The notes beneath the pieces are model-generated. The model worked only from the letters and a program-made list of their open reading frames with translations, ran no database searches and had not been told where the DNA came from. This document shows, piece by piece, positions 10,385-20,961 of a DNA stretch of 32,415 nucleotides. Every line of letters begins with the position of its first letter. Position 1 is the first letter of the stretch. The position numbers were made by a program, and so were the translations under genes. Source of the stretch: Sanguinoderma infundibulare (lineage: Eukaryota > Basidiomycota > Agaricomycetes > Polyporales > Polyporaceae); NCBI GenBank assembly GCA_032821775.1, contig JAVLRN010000029.1, positions 1 to 32,415 of the forward strand. Direction: 5' to 3'.

Positions 10385-10647
10385 AGGTTTAAATATTTAG
10401 CTTATCCTTTGGGTACCAATAATATGAAAAGAAAATGAAGACTACTTCATTTTATGTTAAATTATTTTATAAATAGGGTTTTCATATTTTTATCCCTTTG
10501 ATTTTTTTATAAAATATAATTATATAAATATTAAACTATATTTTTATGGTTATACATAGAATAATAATTTATAATATTTTTATTTGAATATCTATCTATT
10601 TAATAGATTATTTATTTCTACCGGTGATAGAGATTATAAATTATAAA
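10385..10647. other. cox3-nad4L spacer with a repeat of rnl omega-intron sequence
   Basis: No gene is seen. Bases 10406-10435 (CCTTTGGGTAC..TAATATGAAAAGAAAA) match 17256-17285, in the rnl L2449 intron, at 27 of 30 positions in the same orientation. The rest is AT-rich, including a T-rich tract near 10500. Confidence 0.6.
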
Positions 10648-13002
10648 TTAGTTTCCACCCCAGTAATATACTGCAATAAATAAAAATAACCATACCACAT
10701 CTACAAAGTGCCAGTATAAGATACTTGCTTCATATCCAATATGGTGACTATTTGTTAAATGATAATTGATTATTCTAAAGAAACCTACTGCAATAAATAT
10801 TGTTCCTATAATAACATGTACAAATTTGTTATCATAATACATTTAATATTATTTCAACAACTTACGCTTTGTTCAGACTATTTCATCAATAGATTAATCT
10901 ATTGGAGGGGATCCGTGGAAAGATTATTGTTTACATAAATACTCACTTTCTAGTCGTTGAACCTTCAAATATTAATCTTTATTTGCACAATTCTATTTCT
11001 TTTTTTAATAAAAACAAAATATGATTATTCTTAAAAACAAAGAAAAGTATATAAAAATATATAGAATAATTATGTTTAATATAAGCTTGGCTGCAAATTG
11101 TCCTCCCGCTAAGATGAGGGTTTCTATGCAATTAACCCTCTTTTCTGTCAAAATAAATAATACTGTTAAATTTAAATCTATAATTTTTGTAAATTTGACC
11201 GTTAAGTAAATATTTTTTTATAATAGATCTATCTATCTGTAATATTCTACTACATTCACTAATGCTTGAAAAAACGAATTCATTATTTAAAAGATCAAGA
11301 GCTGTTATTTTTATTTTATCAGATACTAATTTTAAAGTATTTCTATAAAATCTTAAGCCACCATTTTTAATGATATATGGTGAAGGAATATTAAATAGTA
11401 TTTGATACTTTTTATTAAAATCTTGGACTTCTTTAGATGGCAATGATGTTTTAAAAGTTGATAATCTAAAATTATTCCAATTACTTGTTATTTCTCTAGC
11501 TAAAGATTCACCTTCCGGTATGGTATGATAACCATTATAATAAATATTAAAATCATTAAAATCTTTTAATTTCTTACTATTTAATAATTTAGTACTAGTA
11601 AAAAGCGGAACAATGACATTTTTTAAAAAATGGATGTTGTTAAATTCTAATGTTACCATTTGGTTAGAATTATTTCTAGGACTATTATATTTATATTACC
11701 AAATTGAAAATAGTCTACTATGGCCCTAATAATGGTAATTCTTTAACATGATTTTCAAATTTTAACACAGGGTCTATTAAGATGTGCTGAAAATGAGGCA
11801 TCACCATCAAACGAAACCACCTAACCAATATTTATTTAAGTGTGATAGGGCTGGACTTGCCTCTAAATAGATGGAAGGATTTTTTAATTCATGATAAAAC
11901 TTTATCATTTCATTTCTTCCACTATCGGTAAGATGACCTTTGTTTTTAATTAAATTAACTGCTTTTTCAAAGATTAAAAACTGAAAATATTTAGAACTCT
12001 TTAATGGAACTAAATTAAAAACTGGGACAATAATATTTATTAATGAAGCTTGATCATTGACAAAAAAATTACATCTGTTTTTCGAAATAGATATTTTTTC
12101 CGCATCCTAGTTTTTTTTTGTATAAACTTTAAAACATCTAAATCGTCTAGATGAAGACCTATTTGAAAAGTAAGTATTAAACTATTGTATTTATTGTCTT
12201 GACTTGTGTAGTTTCTCAAACTAATATTAAAATTACCTTCAGCATCTACAAAACCTGGAAGCCATTCTAAAAATGATGTATCTATTTTTTTAATATCGGA
12301 GTGAACTTTTCTAATATATACGGAATTTTTATTATTTATTTTTGGTAGGGGCTAATTTTATTAACCCATGTAAACCTGTTGAAGCATAGAATGTTGTACC
12401 AAAAACTGAATCAGTAATAGTAAATGTAGCATTAAAATATTCAACATATTGTAAAGCAGTAAAAACAATAGCTAAGATAATAGTTAATAAACCACCTATT
12501 ATTGCTCTTTTTCTATCTCCTTTAATTAATGCATGGTGTCCGTATGTTATAGTTGATCCACTACTTAACAATAAGAAAGTATTTAATAATGGTATTCCAA
12601 ATGCTGATAATGCTTCTATTCCTTGTGGGTGGCCAAACCCCTCCAATTTCTACACTTGGACTTAAACTAGAATGGAAAAATGCCCAGAATACAGATAAGA
12701 ATGCAAATACTTCACTAACAATAAATAAGATTACTCCTATTGTTAATCCTTTTTGTACTTGAGTAGTGTGACAACCTAAATAAGTTGCTTCTAAAATTAT
12801 ATCTCTAAACCATAATAACATACCTAAACCTGTTGAAGCTAAACCTAACATAAATGTAAAAATCACCATAACCATGCATTGATAATACTGCTCCTATTGT
12901 TAAATTTAATAATGAAAAACTAACTAAAATAGGCCATGGAGATATAGTCACTAAATGGAATGGAAAACTTTGAAATAAATTACGATTTATGTTTAATAAC
13001 AT
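10648..13002 (-). CDS. cox3: Cytochrome c oxidase subunit 3, two exons (two frameshifts as written)
   Basis: Core subunit of complex IV in the inner membrane. Exon 1 is 12364-13002 and exon 2 is 10648-10820; the joint [15 protein letters not shown] is conserved. Exon 1 starts [19 protein letters not shown] and [13 protein letters not shown]. It changes frame after AVLSMHGY (between about 12855 and 12873) into [20 protein letters not shown], then again after VEIGGVWPP into [20 protein letters not shown]. The second break is a CCC at 12627-12629 where CC would restore the frame. Exon 2 ends [24 protein letters not shown]. Exon phases agree only if net frame is restored, so the gene itself looks genuine. 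Confidence 0.93.
10821..12363 (-). mobile_element. Group I intron of cox3
   Basis: Inserted after TTACATGGGT and before TACATGTTATT, and ends in G. The ORF comes first; the core follows on the minus strand with TTTGCAGCCAAGC near 11087-11099, TTCAACGACTAGAAAGTGAG near 10947-10966 and GAAATAGTCTGAAC near 10872-10885. The same core signature occurs in the cox1 intron and in the L2449 and L2584 introns of rnl, so these form one related subgroup (IB-like). Confidence 0.88.
11132..12357 (-). pseudogene. LAGLIDADG + NUMOD1-like ORF of the cox3 intron, multiply frameshifted
   Basis: Read across frames, the order is: helix one [18 protein letters not shown], an I-OnuI-like body ([20 protein letters not shown], then [20 protein letters not shown]), helix two [15 protein letters not shown], a second body ([20 protein letters not shown]), and a C-terminal segment [20 protein letters not shown] that resembles the NUMOD1 DNA-binding repeat. 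Extra single bases break it near 12110 (A run), 12090 (A run) and 11808 (extra T inside helix two), and a stop lies near 11765. The last intact stretch is 11132-11659. The NUMOD1 assignment is inference from pattern. Confidence 0.78.
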
Positions 13003-13589
13003 ATTATTTGATTTTTTATTAAACTTTTGTTATATTTAATAAAATTTAATTTTTTTTCTGTTAGCATATTTATAATTTGTCAATAATGACTTCATAGTAA
13101 TATCTATAAAGATATAATAATATAATGATAGTTTATTATAATATTAATGTTTATATTAATAATAAAATATATGATTGCTTGATTTAATATTGATTTTTTT
13201 TTTATCAATACTAGTTCTTTTAATTTTTATTTTATAAAGGTATTTTAAAAAAAATACTATTTTTAAATTTATCATTTTAAGCAAAAGGGAATGTGATATC
13301 TTTATCAAATAATCAATTAAATGATTGATTATTTTCAAATTCAAATTTAAATTTAAGTTTGATTAAGATTAGACTTATTAATTTAATTTAATTTTATTTA
13401 AACAAATAGAATACAAATTATTGAATAGAATAGAAACAGTTAATTTCTTACAGAATATAACATATTCTATCTATATAATAAAGTAAGTTAAAAAAAAGTA
13501 AAATTTTTTATTTAATAACAAGTTGACTTGCTTATAGTTTTTAAAATTTTTTATTAAAAATAACAATTATTAACATCCAGTCTACATAA
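13003..13589. other. AT-rich spacer between rnl and cox3
   Basis: About 590 bases of very AT-rich sequence between the cox3 start and the rnl 3' end. A 62-codon minus-strand ORF (13156-13344) is low-complexity Lys/Ile/Asn and is not convincing. No tRNA arms were found on either strand. Confidence 0.5.
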
Positions 13590-13942
13590 TAAATTAGTAA
13601 TGCTAAACTAAATACTTTACAGCACTTACATTTGCATCCTATTTAGAAATGTTCTATTTCTTATTAATATTGATTAAAAATTAATCAATAAGATAGTATC
13701 TAGGGGATAGCTTCCTGCTTAATATTCATTCAGCGCTTATCTATTCATGTTTGTGGCTACCCAACTATGCTTAAATCTTTTTAAATTTAATAAAATAAAT
13801 TTAATAAAAAAAAAAAAGAAAGAAACAATTGGTACACTAGAGAAACACAGCCTATTGATCCTTTCGTACTAGAAGGTCTGCCCCTTTTTTACTATTTATC
13901 CCTCCAGAAGATAGGGACCATTACTGACTCACGTCGTATTAA

Positions 13943-14989
13943 CAATTATGTTATCGTAATGCATTTTATTCATTACTTCAATAACTCACGTTATTGTTCA
14001 GACTATGTCATCATTCACTTTCTCCTATGTCAAGAAGATAGAATGCCGGATATTCGTGTCAGGTTTATTGTTAGTGCTACTCACCTGTTAGTCGTTAAAC
14101 CTTCAAGAAATGTTAATTGCTTAGGATAAACAATTATTCACTATTTCACGCTTGGCTGCAAATTGACTGTTAAAACACAGTGTTCCTTGCAATTTATCCA
14201 GTTTTCATCTTATTCAACGTGATAAGATGGGGGCTTATTATCAATATAAATTATAAACCTAATCTATAATACATTGTAGAATGAAAATAAGGTATAACTA
14301 TTTTTCTTAATAAATCTAAATTATTAGCACCGATAGTTAGAATCCATTGATCTTTTCTATCATGAAGTGGTGCTGTATATATATTTAATTTAGTTTTAAT
14401 AGCCAAAGCTAAATTTTCAACTTCTAGTTTTTGATAACTATTTGTATAAATTCTAACTCTTTTCCTACTCTTGTCAAAATTACCATCTCCTTGTATTAAA
14501 TATGCTAAAACAATAGGATCCATCAAATCAAGTATATTATCTGGAACTATTTTTACATATTTATTTGTTAAATGGTTAAATTTATAAAACATTTCATAGT
14601 ATGAATTAAATACAGGTAAGTTTTTTGTTTTAAGTCTATAGTTAATATAAACTTTATTTTTACCTTTAATTTCTATAGGTTTTACTGGATTACTCATATA
14701 ATCTTTAAATAATTCACCAATATGAAAAGCTAAAGATTTATATTTTTCTCCAAAACTCATTTCAAATCTAACATTAGCTGTAGGAGAAGATCTATATAAT
14801 CCTCCATCACTTAACATTATACCTATTAATATTGAGTTAAGTTCTAATGGTAAATTAGTATTAATATTATTATTAATGCATTGTATTATTATTATTATTA
14901 TTCATTGTATTGTGTATTTTTAATAAAATATGTTAGCATTAAATTTACACTTCTTTGATTAAGAATATTTTTTATATTGTGTTATTTAA
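13943..14989 (-). mobile_element. Group I intron at rnl L2584
   Basis: Located between GAGTTGGGT and TTAATACGACG, corresponding to E. coli U2584, inside the peptidyl-transferase loop. The intron ends in G. The ORF comes first; then the core with AAATTGCAAGGAACAC near 14182-14197, TTTGCAGCCAAG near 14153-14164, ACGACTAACAGGTGAG near 14079-14094 and GACATAGTCTGAAC near 13998-14011. IB-like, related to the cox3 and cox1 intron cores. Confidence 0.9.
14251..14817 (-). CDS. LAGLIDADG endonuclease ORF of the rnl L2584 intron
   Basis: Open for 188 codons from the ATG inside helix one (SILIGIMLSDGGLYR) to the stop at 14251. Helix two is LAYLIQGDGNFDKSRK, and the ending is PYFHSTMYYRLGL, normal for LAGLIDADG_2 proteins. 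The true start must be upstream, because helix one begins before this ATG. The frame stays open back to about 14870 through an Asn/Ile run (ATT/AAT triplet repeat around 14885-14902), perhaps with TGA read as Trp or a start other than ATG. No internal lesion was seen, so this is a candidate active endonuclease. Confidence 0.85.
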   Translation of the reverse strand: MLSDGGLYRSSPTANVRFEMSFGEKYKSLAFHIGELFKDYMSNPVKPIEIKGKNKVYINYRLKTKNLPVFNSYYEMFYKFNHLTNKYVKIVPDNILDLMDPIVLAYLIQGDGNFDKSRKRVRIYTNSYQKLEVENLALAIKTKLNIYTAPLHDRKDQWILTIGANNLDLLRKIVIPYFHSTMYYRLGL

Positions 14990-15073
14990 ACCCAACTCGC
15001 GTAACCTTTTAATCGGCGAACAGCCGAACCCTTCCAAGCTTCTACCCCCGGAGGATAGGTTGAGTCGACATCG

Positions 15074-16397
15074 CATTTATTAGTATATAAAATATATACC
15101 CCCCCTAAGGGCTTAATCTTTCAATTAAGATTAGACTATATCTTCATCCAGCATAATAATACCCTTATGTTTAGCACTAGATGTTGGCGTGTAGTCGTTG
15201 AGGGGTTACCTATTTTACAGTAGCTATTACCTAAATAAGTAACTTCCCTGCTGATTGCCCAATCTTTAAGATTTTAACTCCAGCCGGAGTACTTAAAGCT
15301 CTAAGGGTGTTCCAGCATATAGCCAATGTCTAAATAATTATTTCTAATTAGATTCCCCGATGTATAATCTGCTATAAACTAAAATTATATATCAAATATG
15401 TCTATATCTGAGATTATATCAGAGTCACTTATGAAACCTTCGGTATCTTGTATCTTGTATCTTGTTTAAAAACTTTCTCTACATTTACTTTATAAAGCAT
15501 TGATTCATGTAAATGTGTAATCAATGTTGGTTTAATCATATCTAATGAATCTTTATTCACATAAATTCTTTCGTACACTGACCCAGTACTAGATTTGTTT
15601 ATTATGAATACTTGTAATTAAATTGAAATTTGCTCTTAGAGTTTCTCTAAGAATACCTACTTCTTCTGAGTTAAAACTATCAGTACATAAAGTTACACCT
15701 CCTCTCTTAACTCTTTGACCATCATCCATGATCCAATGAGCTAAACCTCTTTGAGTTAAATGTTCAGAGATGTTATGAGGTACTCTTTTCTTTTTTTTCC
15801 AGATTCGTCTAGAAACAAGTCAGCTAAAGGATTTAATTCTTCAATAGCCTCAGTTCTAAAATATAATGATTGATTTGTAACTCCAAATCTTTCATCATTT
15901 CTAGAATAAGTAGTAACAGATTCTTTTTTTAATGGCATCCCATTTTCTTTAACTAAGTTATATAAATGATTTAAATACTCCGATTTTTTTATAGATTGTT
16001 CAAAGGTTACATATGTTTTTCCAGATAATGTTCTTTTGATAGAGGCATCTCCTAGAAGACTACCCACAAATCAAATATTTCTTTAATGATGTTATTCATA
16101 TTAAGTTTAACTAAATTTAAATTTTGCTTATTAATTATTTTTAATAAATTTTAAGCGTAAACAAGATATTTATCGTATCAAGTAGGTTTAACCTATAAAA
16201 TTTTTTATTTATTTGTTTTATAAATTTTTTTATGTTTAATCTAATTAAATATTTTTATTAAATTTATTAATAATAATTATATTTAAGTATAAAGGTTTAT
16301 ACCTCGATCATTAATGTTTATTAATGGACTTTTTTTTTATTTTATCTGCTAAGATATTTTCATATTTAAATAATATAATGTGTTTAAATTATATCTA
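15074..16397 (-). mobile_element. Group I intron at rnl L2500
   Basis: Between TGTTTGGCACCT and CGATGTCGACTC, corresponding to E. coli U2500 and directly next to catalytic-centre bases 2501-2506. The ORF comes first; then the core with GGGTGTTCC / CAGCATATAG near 15307-15322, TTGGGCAATCAGCAGGGAAG near 15252-15271 and AAGATATAGTCTAATC near 15130-15145. The core resembles those of nad5 introns 3 and 4. The 3' end contains a run of eight G (minus strand). Confidence 0.9.
15429..16099 (-). pseudogene. LAGLIDADG endonuclease ORF of the rnl L2500 intron, frameshifted
   Basis: Starts at ATG 16099 (MNNIIKEIFD). Helix one is VGSLLGDASIKRT after a one-base shift near 16070; helix two is LAHWIMDDGQRVKRGG (LAGLIDADG_2). 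Between them the frame breaks in an A run near 15796, and again near 15600 after NLITSIHNK before SSTGSVYERIYVNKDSL. The C-terminus is ITHLHESMLYKVNVE followed by a tail encoded by three copies of a 7-base repeat, TATCTTG (15444-15464). Inactive as written; the catalytic Asp residues are retained. Confidence 0.82.
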
Positions 16398-16448
16398 AGG
16401 TGCCAAACAGCCGGGACAATGTGTACTCTCACCAGCTATCAGCCTGTT

Positions 16449-17498
16449 CAAAATATGTTATCGTAAAGGTTCTTTATCCTTTACATCCATCCTTCACAGA
16501 ATGGTTCAGACTATGTCATCATCTCTTTAGTCTTAAATTTTTACTTTCTTCCTATAATTGTGGAAGTTTATATTTCATTTCAGGTATAATATGAGGACTT
16601 ACTAGTTCATAGAATAACGGATAGCTATTATTACTTATAACAATAACTTTTTTAGATTTATTTGATCTCAATTCACATTCAAAATTAAATTTTGCTCTTA
16701 ATTCTTTTGACATTATTTCAACTTCTTTATCTGTGAAACTTTGAGTATTTAAAACTATACTTCTATTTTTAGAATTTTTATTATAATCTAATTTTCCACC
16801 ATCATCCATGAACCAATAAGCTAAACCTCTTTCTGTTAAATAATTAATTATTAATGATTCTAATATTCCTTTTTGCTATTATTAAGAAATAATTTAGCTA
16901 AAGGATTAAAAGCTTCATGACTAATAGTTTGAAAACCCCAATTTACCACTAGATTTCCTTTGGAACTAACTCTAGATTTTTTTTTTATGAGGATTAGATA
17001 ATACCCATACATCAAATAAATTATATACATGAAGTAAATAGGGTTTAGATTTATCACTCCATTCAAATTTAATTCTATAAGTTTTAGCTTTATTTTGAGT
17101 TTGTAGACTAGCATCACCTAGCATTAAACCTATTGAAGCCTCCAATTGAAGAGTGGTTAAAGAAAGTTAAAGATTTTTTGTATTCTTTAATTAATTTGCT
17201 ATTTGGACTTAGTCCTATTAGTAATTTTTTATTCATTTTAAATTTAAATATTTTTCCTTTGGGTACATGTAATATGAAAAGAAAAGCAATAGAGATGCTG
17301 GGCGCTCTTGGAAAGATTATTGTTTAGCATAACTCACTTTCTAGTCGTTGAACGTTCTCACTTCACACTTAAATAATGAAATAAGTGATGCCGAAATGAG
17401 CTTCGCTGCAAATTAACTTAATTTATTTTAAAAGTCTTAAGTAGTCCTTGCAATTCACCCAGTTTTATTTACTTTTTTAGTATTAGGGACAACAATTT
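16449..17498 (-). mobile_element. Group I intron at rnl L2449 (omega intron site)
   Basis: Between GTTACGCTAGGGAT and AACAGGCTGATAG. This is E. coli position 2449 and the same site as the yeast omega intron, whose endonuclease I-SceI recognises the joined exons. The core is split: GTGAATTGCAAGGAC near 17440-17454, TTTGCAGCGAAGC near 17402-17414 and TTCAACGACTAGAAAGTGAG near 17334-17353, then the ORF, then GATGACATAGTCTGAACC near 16503-16520. IB-like. Confidence 0.92.
16552..17235 (-). pseudogene. I-SceI-like LAGLIDADG ORF of the omega intron, three frameshifts
   Basis: Recognisably an I-SceI relative. It starts at ATG 17235 with LLIGLSPNSKLIKEYKKSL, then helix one LEASIGLMLGDASLQTQ and LFDVWVLSNPHKKK, then RVSSKGNLVVNWGFQTISHE, helix two LAYWFMDDGGKLDYNKNSKN, SIVLNTQSFT, and the C-terminus PHIIPEMKYKLPQL. 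Each block is in a different frame: an extra T near 17150, an extra A in the A10 run at 16977-16986, and an A-run change near 16872. Both catalytic Asp positions are kept. Either decay after intron fixation or homopolymer errors would explain this. Confidence 0.88.
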
Positions 17499-17913
17499 AT
17501 CCCTAGCGTAACTTTTATCGATTGATCCCCGTCCTATTCCATAATATAGCGAAGGGTCACTATGCCCTACTTACGTATCTGTTCGACTTCTAAGTCTTTC
17601 AGTTAGGCATGCTTTCCGCCATTACGCCGATTACAACCTTTCACACTGGTTGATTGATTTCCATTCAATTTTCTAGCTATACCTTATGTTAATATTAAAA
17701 ATATAATAATTTATATTCCTTCATAGTTTATACAGATACTATGATTTTTAGTGAGTATCTTTTTTAAAAGATGTTTTTTATAAATAAATATCTTTGGATG
17801 TACTTTGCTACTTTATCAAAGACGACCGCCCCAGTCAAACTGCCAATTAGCCACCTATCCCTTATAAGATTCCAATCCCACATATTAAATATAAAAAATA
17901 ATATTCTATAACT

Positions 17914-17938
17914 AAATAAAATAAAATAAAATAAAATA
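17914..17938. repeat. AAAAT tandem repeat inside rnl
   Basis: About five copies of the 5-base unit AAAAT lie in a variable, non-conserved part of the rnl 5' exon. This is likely a slippage-prone expansion segment with no coding role. Confidence 0.7.
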
Positions 17939-20406
17939 TAATTAATATATGAAAAATTAAAAAGGTAAATATTAACCCAACCAAAGTCAGAAGGTATTCC
18001 ATTTTACGTCTATCGACATCCCTAATTCCTATTAACTAAGGTTGTTGTAGATCAATATGATAGCTAACTACAGTAAGCTGCATAGGGTCTTCCCGTCCAC
18101 CTGGAGGCAACCCGCATCTGCACGGGTAATTCAATGTCACTGAGCAAGTTGTAGAGACAGTGAGACCATCGTTACACTATTGATACCAGACCACATTTAA
18201 TGGCCAATTTATTTTTGCTACCTTTGGATCCTCATAGTTAAGACCGCTATTAACCCAGACTTTCAATCAGTTACAGTTACCCATAACCTCTCTTATGTTA
18301 ATGGCATTGGGCAAATTTCATCCAGAATACTATGATTTTTCATCATTGCTCTGAATTGTGTTTTTAGTAAACAGTCGGGGCCTCCGATTTTGTGCCACCC
18401 TTTAATAAAAAGGGTTCCTCTTATCGTCAAACTTATGAGGAGAACTTGCCGAGTTCCTTAACAACTTTTAGCTCTACGCCTTAGTATTCTCTACTTACGA
18501 ACCTGTGTCGGTTTTAGGGTACGGTAGTTAATAATATATTCTTTTCCCGGTCCTTATTTAAATTTAATAAAATTAAATATAAAATTGGACTTTCTAATTC
18601 ATACTCATCAGACAAAACTTTGGTTTTGATTCCTTAGAGGCCGCTTTAAAATAAGGTGGTTTAACCTTTCCTTATAACCCTTTCGTATTCGGCGAGAAGT
18701 ATTATAACTTCTTTTTTACGTTACTCATGTCAGCATTATCTCTTCAGTGACCTAAAAACAATGAAACACTGTTTTATCATCAGTATACTGAATGTTCTAC
18801 TACCTATAATTTGAATATTATTGTTTTTATATTATTCAAAATAAACACGATATCGGTTGATTTTTTAAGACCCGTTAAATTTTTGGCGTAATATTCTATT
18901 GGATAAGGCTGCTACGTTGTTACATTACGTTTATTAAAAGATAGCGACTACCAGGCTCACTTTACAGCTGCATTCAATATATTACTTCCTTCATTTCACT
19001 TAAAAATCAATTTGGGACCTTGTTTCGTGTTCTCGGCTGTTTCCGTCTTGACTACCCAACTTCGCATGAGCAGTCTGAATATCTAATATCAATTTATGTC
19101 ATTCCGAGATTCTCTTCCATTGGTAAGATTTTCGACGTCCCCGCAACCTAAACTTTTCTTTTTTTAAAGAGATAGTTGGGAACTCAGTGCTGTACCACCA
19201 TAAATTTTGTTTAGATGTCATACTTATATATGTTTCGTAGAAAACCAGCTATCACTAGGTCAGATTGGCATTTCACCGCTTCCTAAAACTCTTCGGAGAA
19301 TTTTGCTACATTCACCCGTTCGATCCATTATAATCTGGTCTTAGGAAGATCACCTAGCTTCGGGTCTAATAGAAGTAACTTATCCATCACTATAAACCTA
19401 GAAAATATTTAACTTATTAGCCTTATGGCTATTAAGGGTATCCTATTCTCAATATCTATTAAATTTAAGAATACTTTTAGCTAGTTAGTGTGGTCGCTTT
19501 CACTAAGGCTTTTAACCTTGCTACTCCTATTAACTTGCTGACCCATTATGCAAAAGGTACGCCGTCATTTATAATTATAAATTTCGACTGCTTATAGAGT
19601 TACTAATTCAACTATTTCATTTATGTCTAATAATACATAACTTTTTCAAACTTTCCCTCACGGTACTTTTCACTATCGCTAAATTTATAAATACTTAGCC
19701 TTAGAGGATGGTTCCCCTGTATTCCGACAAGTTAACTCTCGTCGTACTTATTTACTTAAATAAGGACTATTAACTTATTTTATTTAATTTATAAAGTAAT
19801 AAATAAAATTATTTTTATTAATAGGTATCCCTTATTTAAATATTAATTTATAAAAATTATTTTACATACAGGACTTTTTTACCTTCTTTGGTTTCTGGTG
19901 TGTATTTTTGTTAAAATGATTTTTATTTTTATTTTAAAGCTGTTCCGATTTCACTCGCCATTACTTTCGGAGTCTCGGTTGATTTCCTTTCCTTTCCCTA
20001 ATGAAATGTTTTACTTCGGGAAGTTGAAATATAAAGGTTTTCCTTAGGATCGCCAACATTCTTTGTCAACATTAAATAAAAAATGGAACTTGACCACCTT
20101 ATTTAAGGTGGATTGTGGCTTTGGACTTTTGCCCTCCTTTTTTATAAATTTGCTAGTTTTTCCTTAATAACCCCTTTAAATTACTGTTTGATGTTATTAC
20201 TATATTGTCATCGATACTTTTATCCCCTATTAATTTTAAAAGGATTAATAAAAAAATTTTATTAAAAATTAACTAAAATCAGCTACATAAATAAATTTAA
20301 ATTTATATTTAATAGCTAAGGTTTTGGTCCAAAGAGCTAATAGGAATTAAAATATTCCATTGGCACCCTAAGAGCTAAACAGAAAAAAAAACAATAAAAT
20401 TTTAAT

Positions 20407-20718
20407 ATGGATAAAATTTTAGATTATATTAATCAACTATCTAATAGTATGCCATCAGAGGAATTAATTATTTTATCTCATTTAGTTAACTTAATAGCAT
20501 TATTATTAATAGCAATAACAATATTATCTATTTATTTTAGTAACTATTTAATAGAAAAATTTGATCTATCAAATAGATACCATAAATTATATTTAATATT
20601 TAAATTTAGACAAATTTATCAAAAATATTATTTAATTTATTTAATAAGTCTAGGTTTTTTCATAATGATATTTGGAATAATTATTAATATTATAATTTTT
20701 TTTTTAATATATAAATAA
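20407..20718 (+). CDS. Unrecognised small membrane protein (orf1 of a plus-strand cassette)
   Basis: 103 codons, ATG to TAA, on the strand opposite to all core genes, starting about 50 bases from the rnl 5' end. After a short hydrophilic start (LDYINQLSNSMPSEEL) come two strongly hydrophobic stretches, roughly residues 25-46 (SHLVNLIALLLIAITILSIY) and 78-102 (GFFIMIFGIIINIIIFFLIY), separated by a basic, Tyr-rich linker. The family is not identified with certainty. Similar two-helix ORFs of unknown function occur in some basidiomycete mtDNAs (recollection, not checked). The start NYI/DYI..L and the first helix resemble part of orf3 at 22163. It may share a divergent promoter region with rnl. 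Confidence 0.65.
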   Translation: MDKILDYINQLSNSMPSEELIILSHLVNLIALLLIAITILSIYFSNYLIEKFDLSNRYHKLYLIFKFRQIYQKYYLIYLISLGFFIMIFGIIINIIIFFLIYK

Positions 20719-20961
20719 TATTTATTAGCCATATATCTAAAAATAGATGATCCTTAATAACCCCCTAATATCAATATTATATTCTAACTAAAATAAATTT
20801 TGCTAGATAAGCTGAGGTCAATTTTTTTAAATATAAAAAAATATTTATTAATATAAAAGAGGTATTAACAAGCTCGGTATTTCAATTGTTCAGGTAAAGT
20901 GCTTATAATAATTGACGTGGTTTTAGAGTTAACCCAAAATAAAAAAATAAAAATTATTATT
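20719..20961. other. Spacer between plus-strand orf1 and orf2
   Basis: AT-rich, with no recognisable gene or tRNA. The orf2 frame stays open upstream to a GTG at 20899, but I prefer the ATG at 20962 as the start. Confidence 0.45.

Larger units (their letters stand above)
13590..20360 (-). rRNA. rnl: Large subunit ribosomal RNA, four exons
   Basis: Structural and catalytic RNA of the mitochondrial large subunit. Exons: about 20360-17499, 16448-16398 (51 nt), 15073-14990 (84 nt) and 13942 to about 13590. Landmarks on the minus strand: GTTACGCTAGGGAT|AACAGGCTGATAG, TTTGGCACCT|CGATGTCGACTC, GTTCGCCGATTAAAAGGTTA, GAGTTGGGT|TTAATACGACGTGAG, the sarcin-ricin loop AGTACGAAAGGATCAATAGG near 13856-13875, and GATAAGCGCTGAATG near the 3' end. 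The two short exons have exactly the E. coli spacing 2450-2500 and 2501-2584. Both gene ends are approximate (within ~30 nt). Confidence 0.94.

Noticed and set aside
12553..12762. 69-codon plus-strand ORF over cox3
   Set aside because: Shadow of cox3 exon 1 on the other strand.
12627..12873. Translational bypassing (byp-like) insertions in cox3
   Set aside because: The known yeast bypass elements are tens of bases long hairpins; here single bases are involved and no hairpin insert is seen.
13156..13344. 62-codon minus-strand ORF in the cox3-rnl spacer
   Set aside because: Low-complexity Lys/Ile/Asn translation expected by chance in AT-rich DNA.
16400..16594. 64-codon plus-strand ORF
   Set aside because: Covers an rnl exon and omega intron core; antisense to structural RNA.
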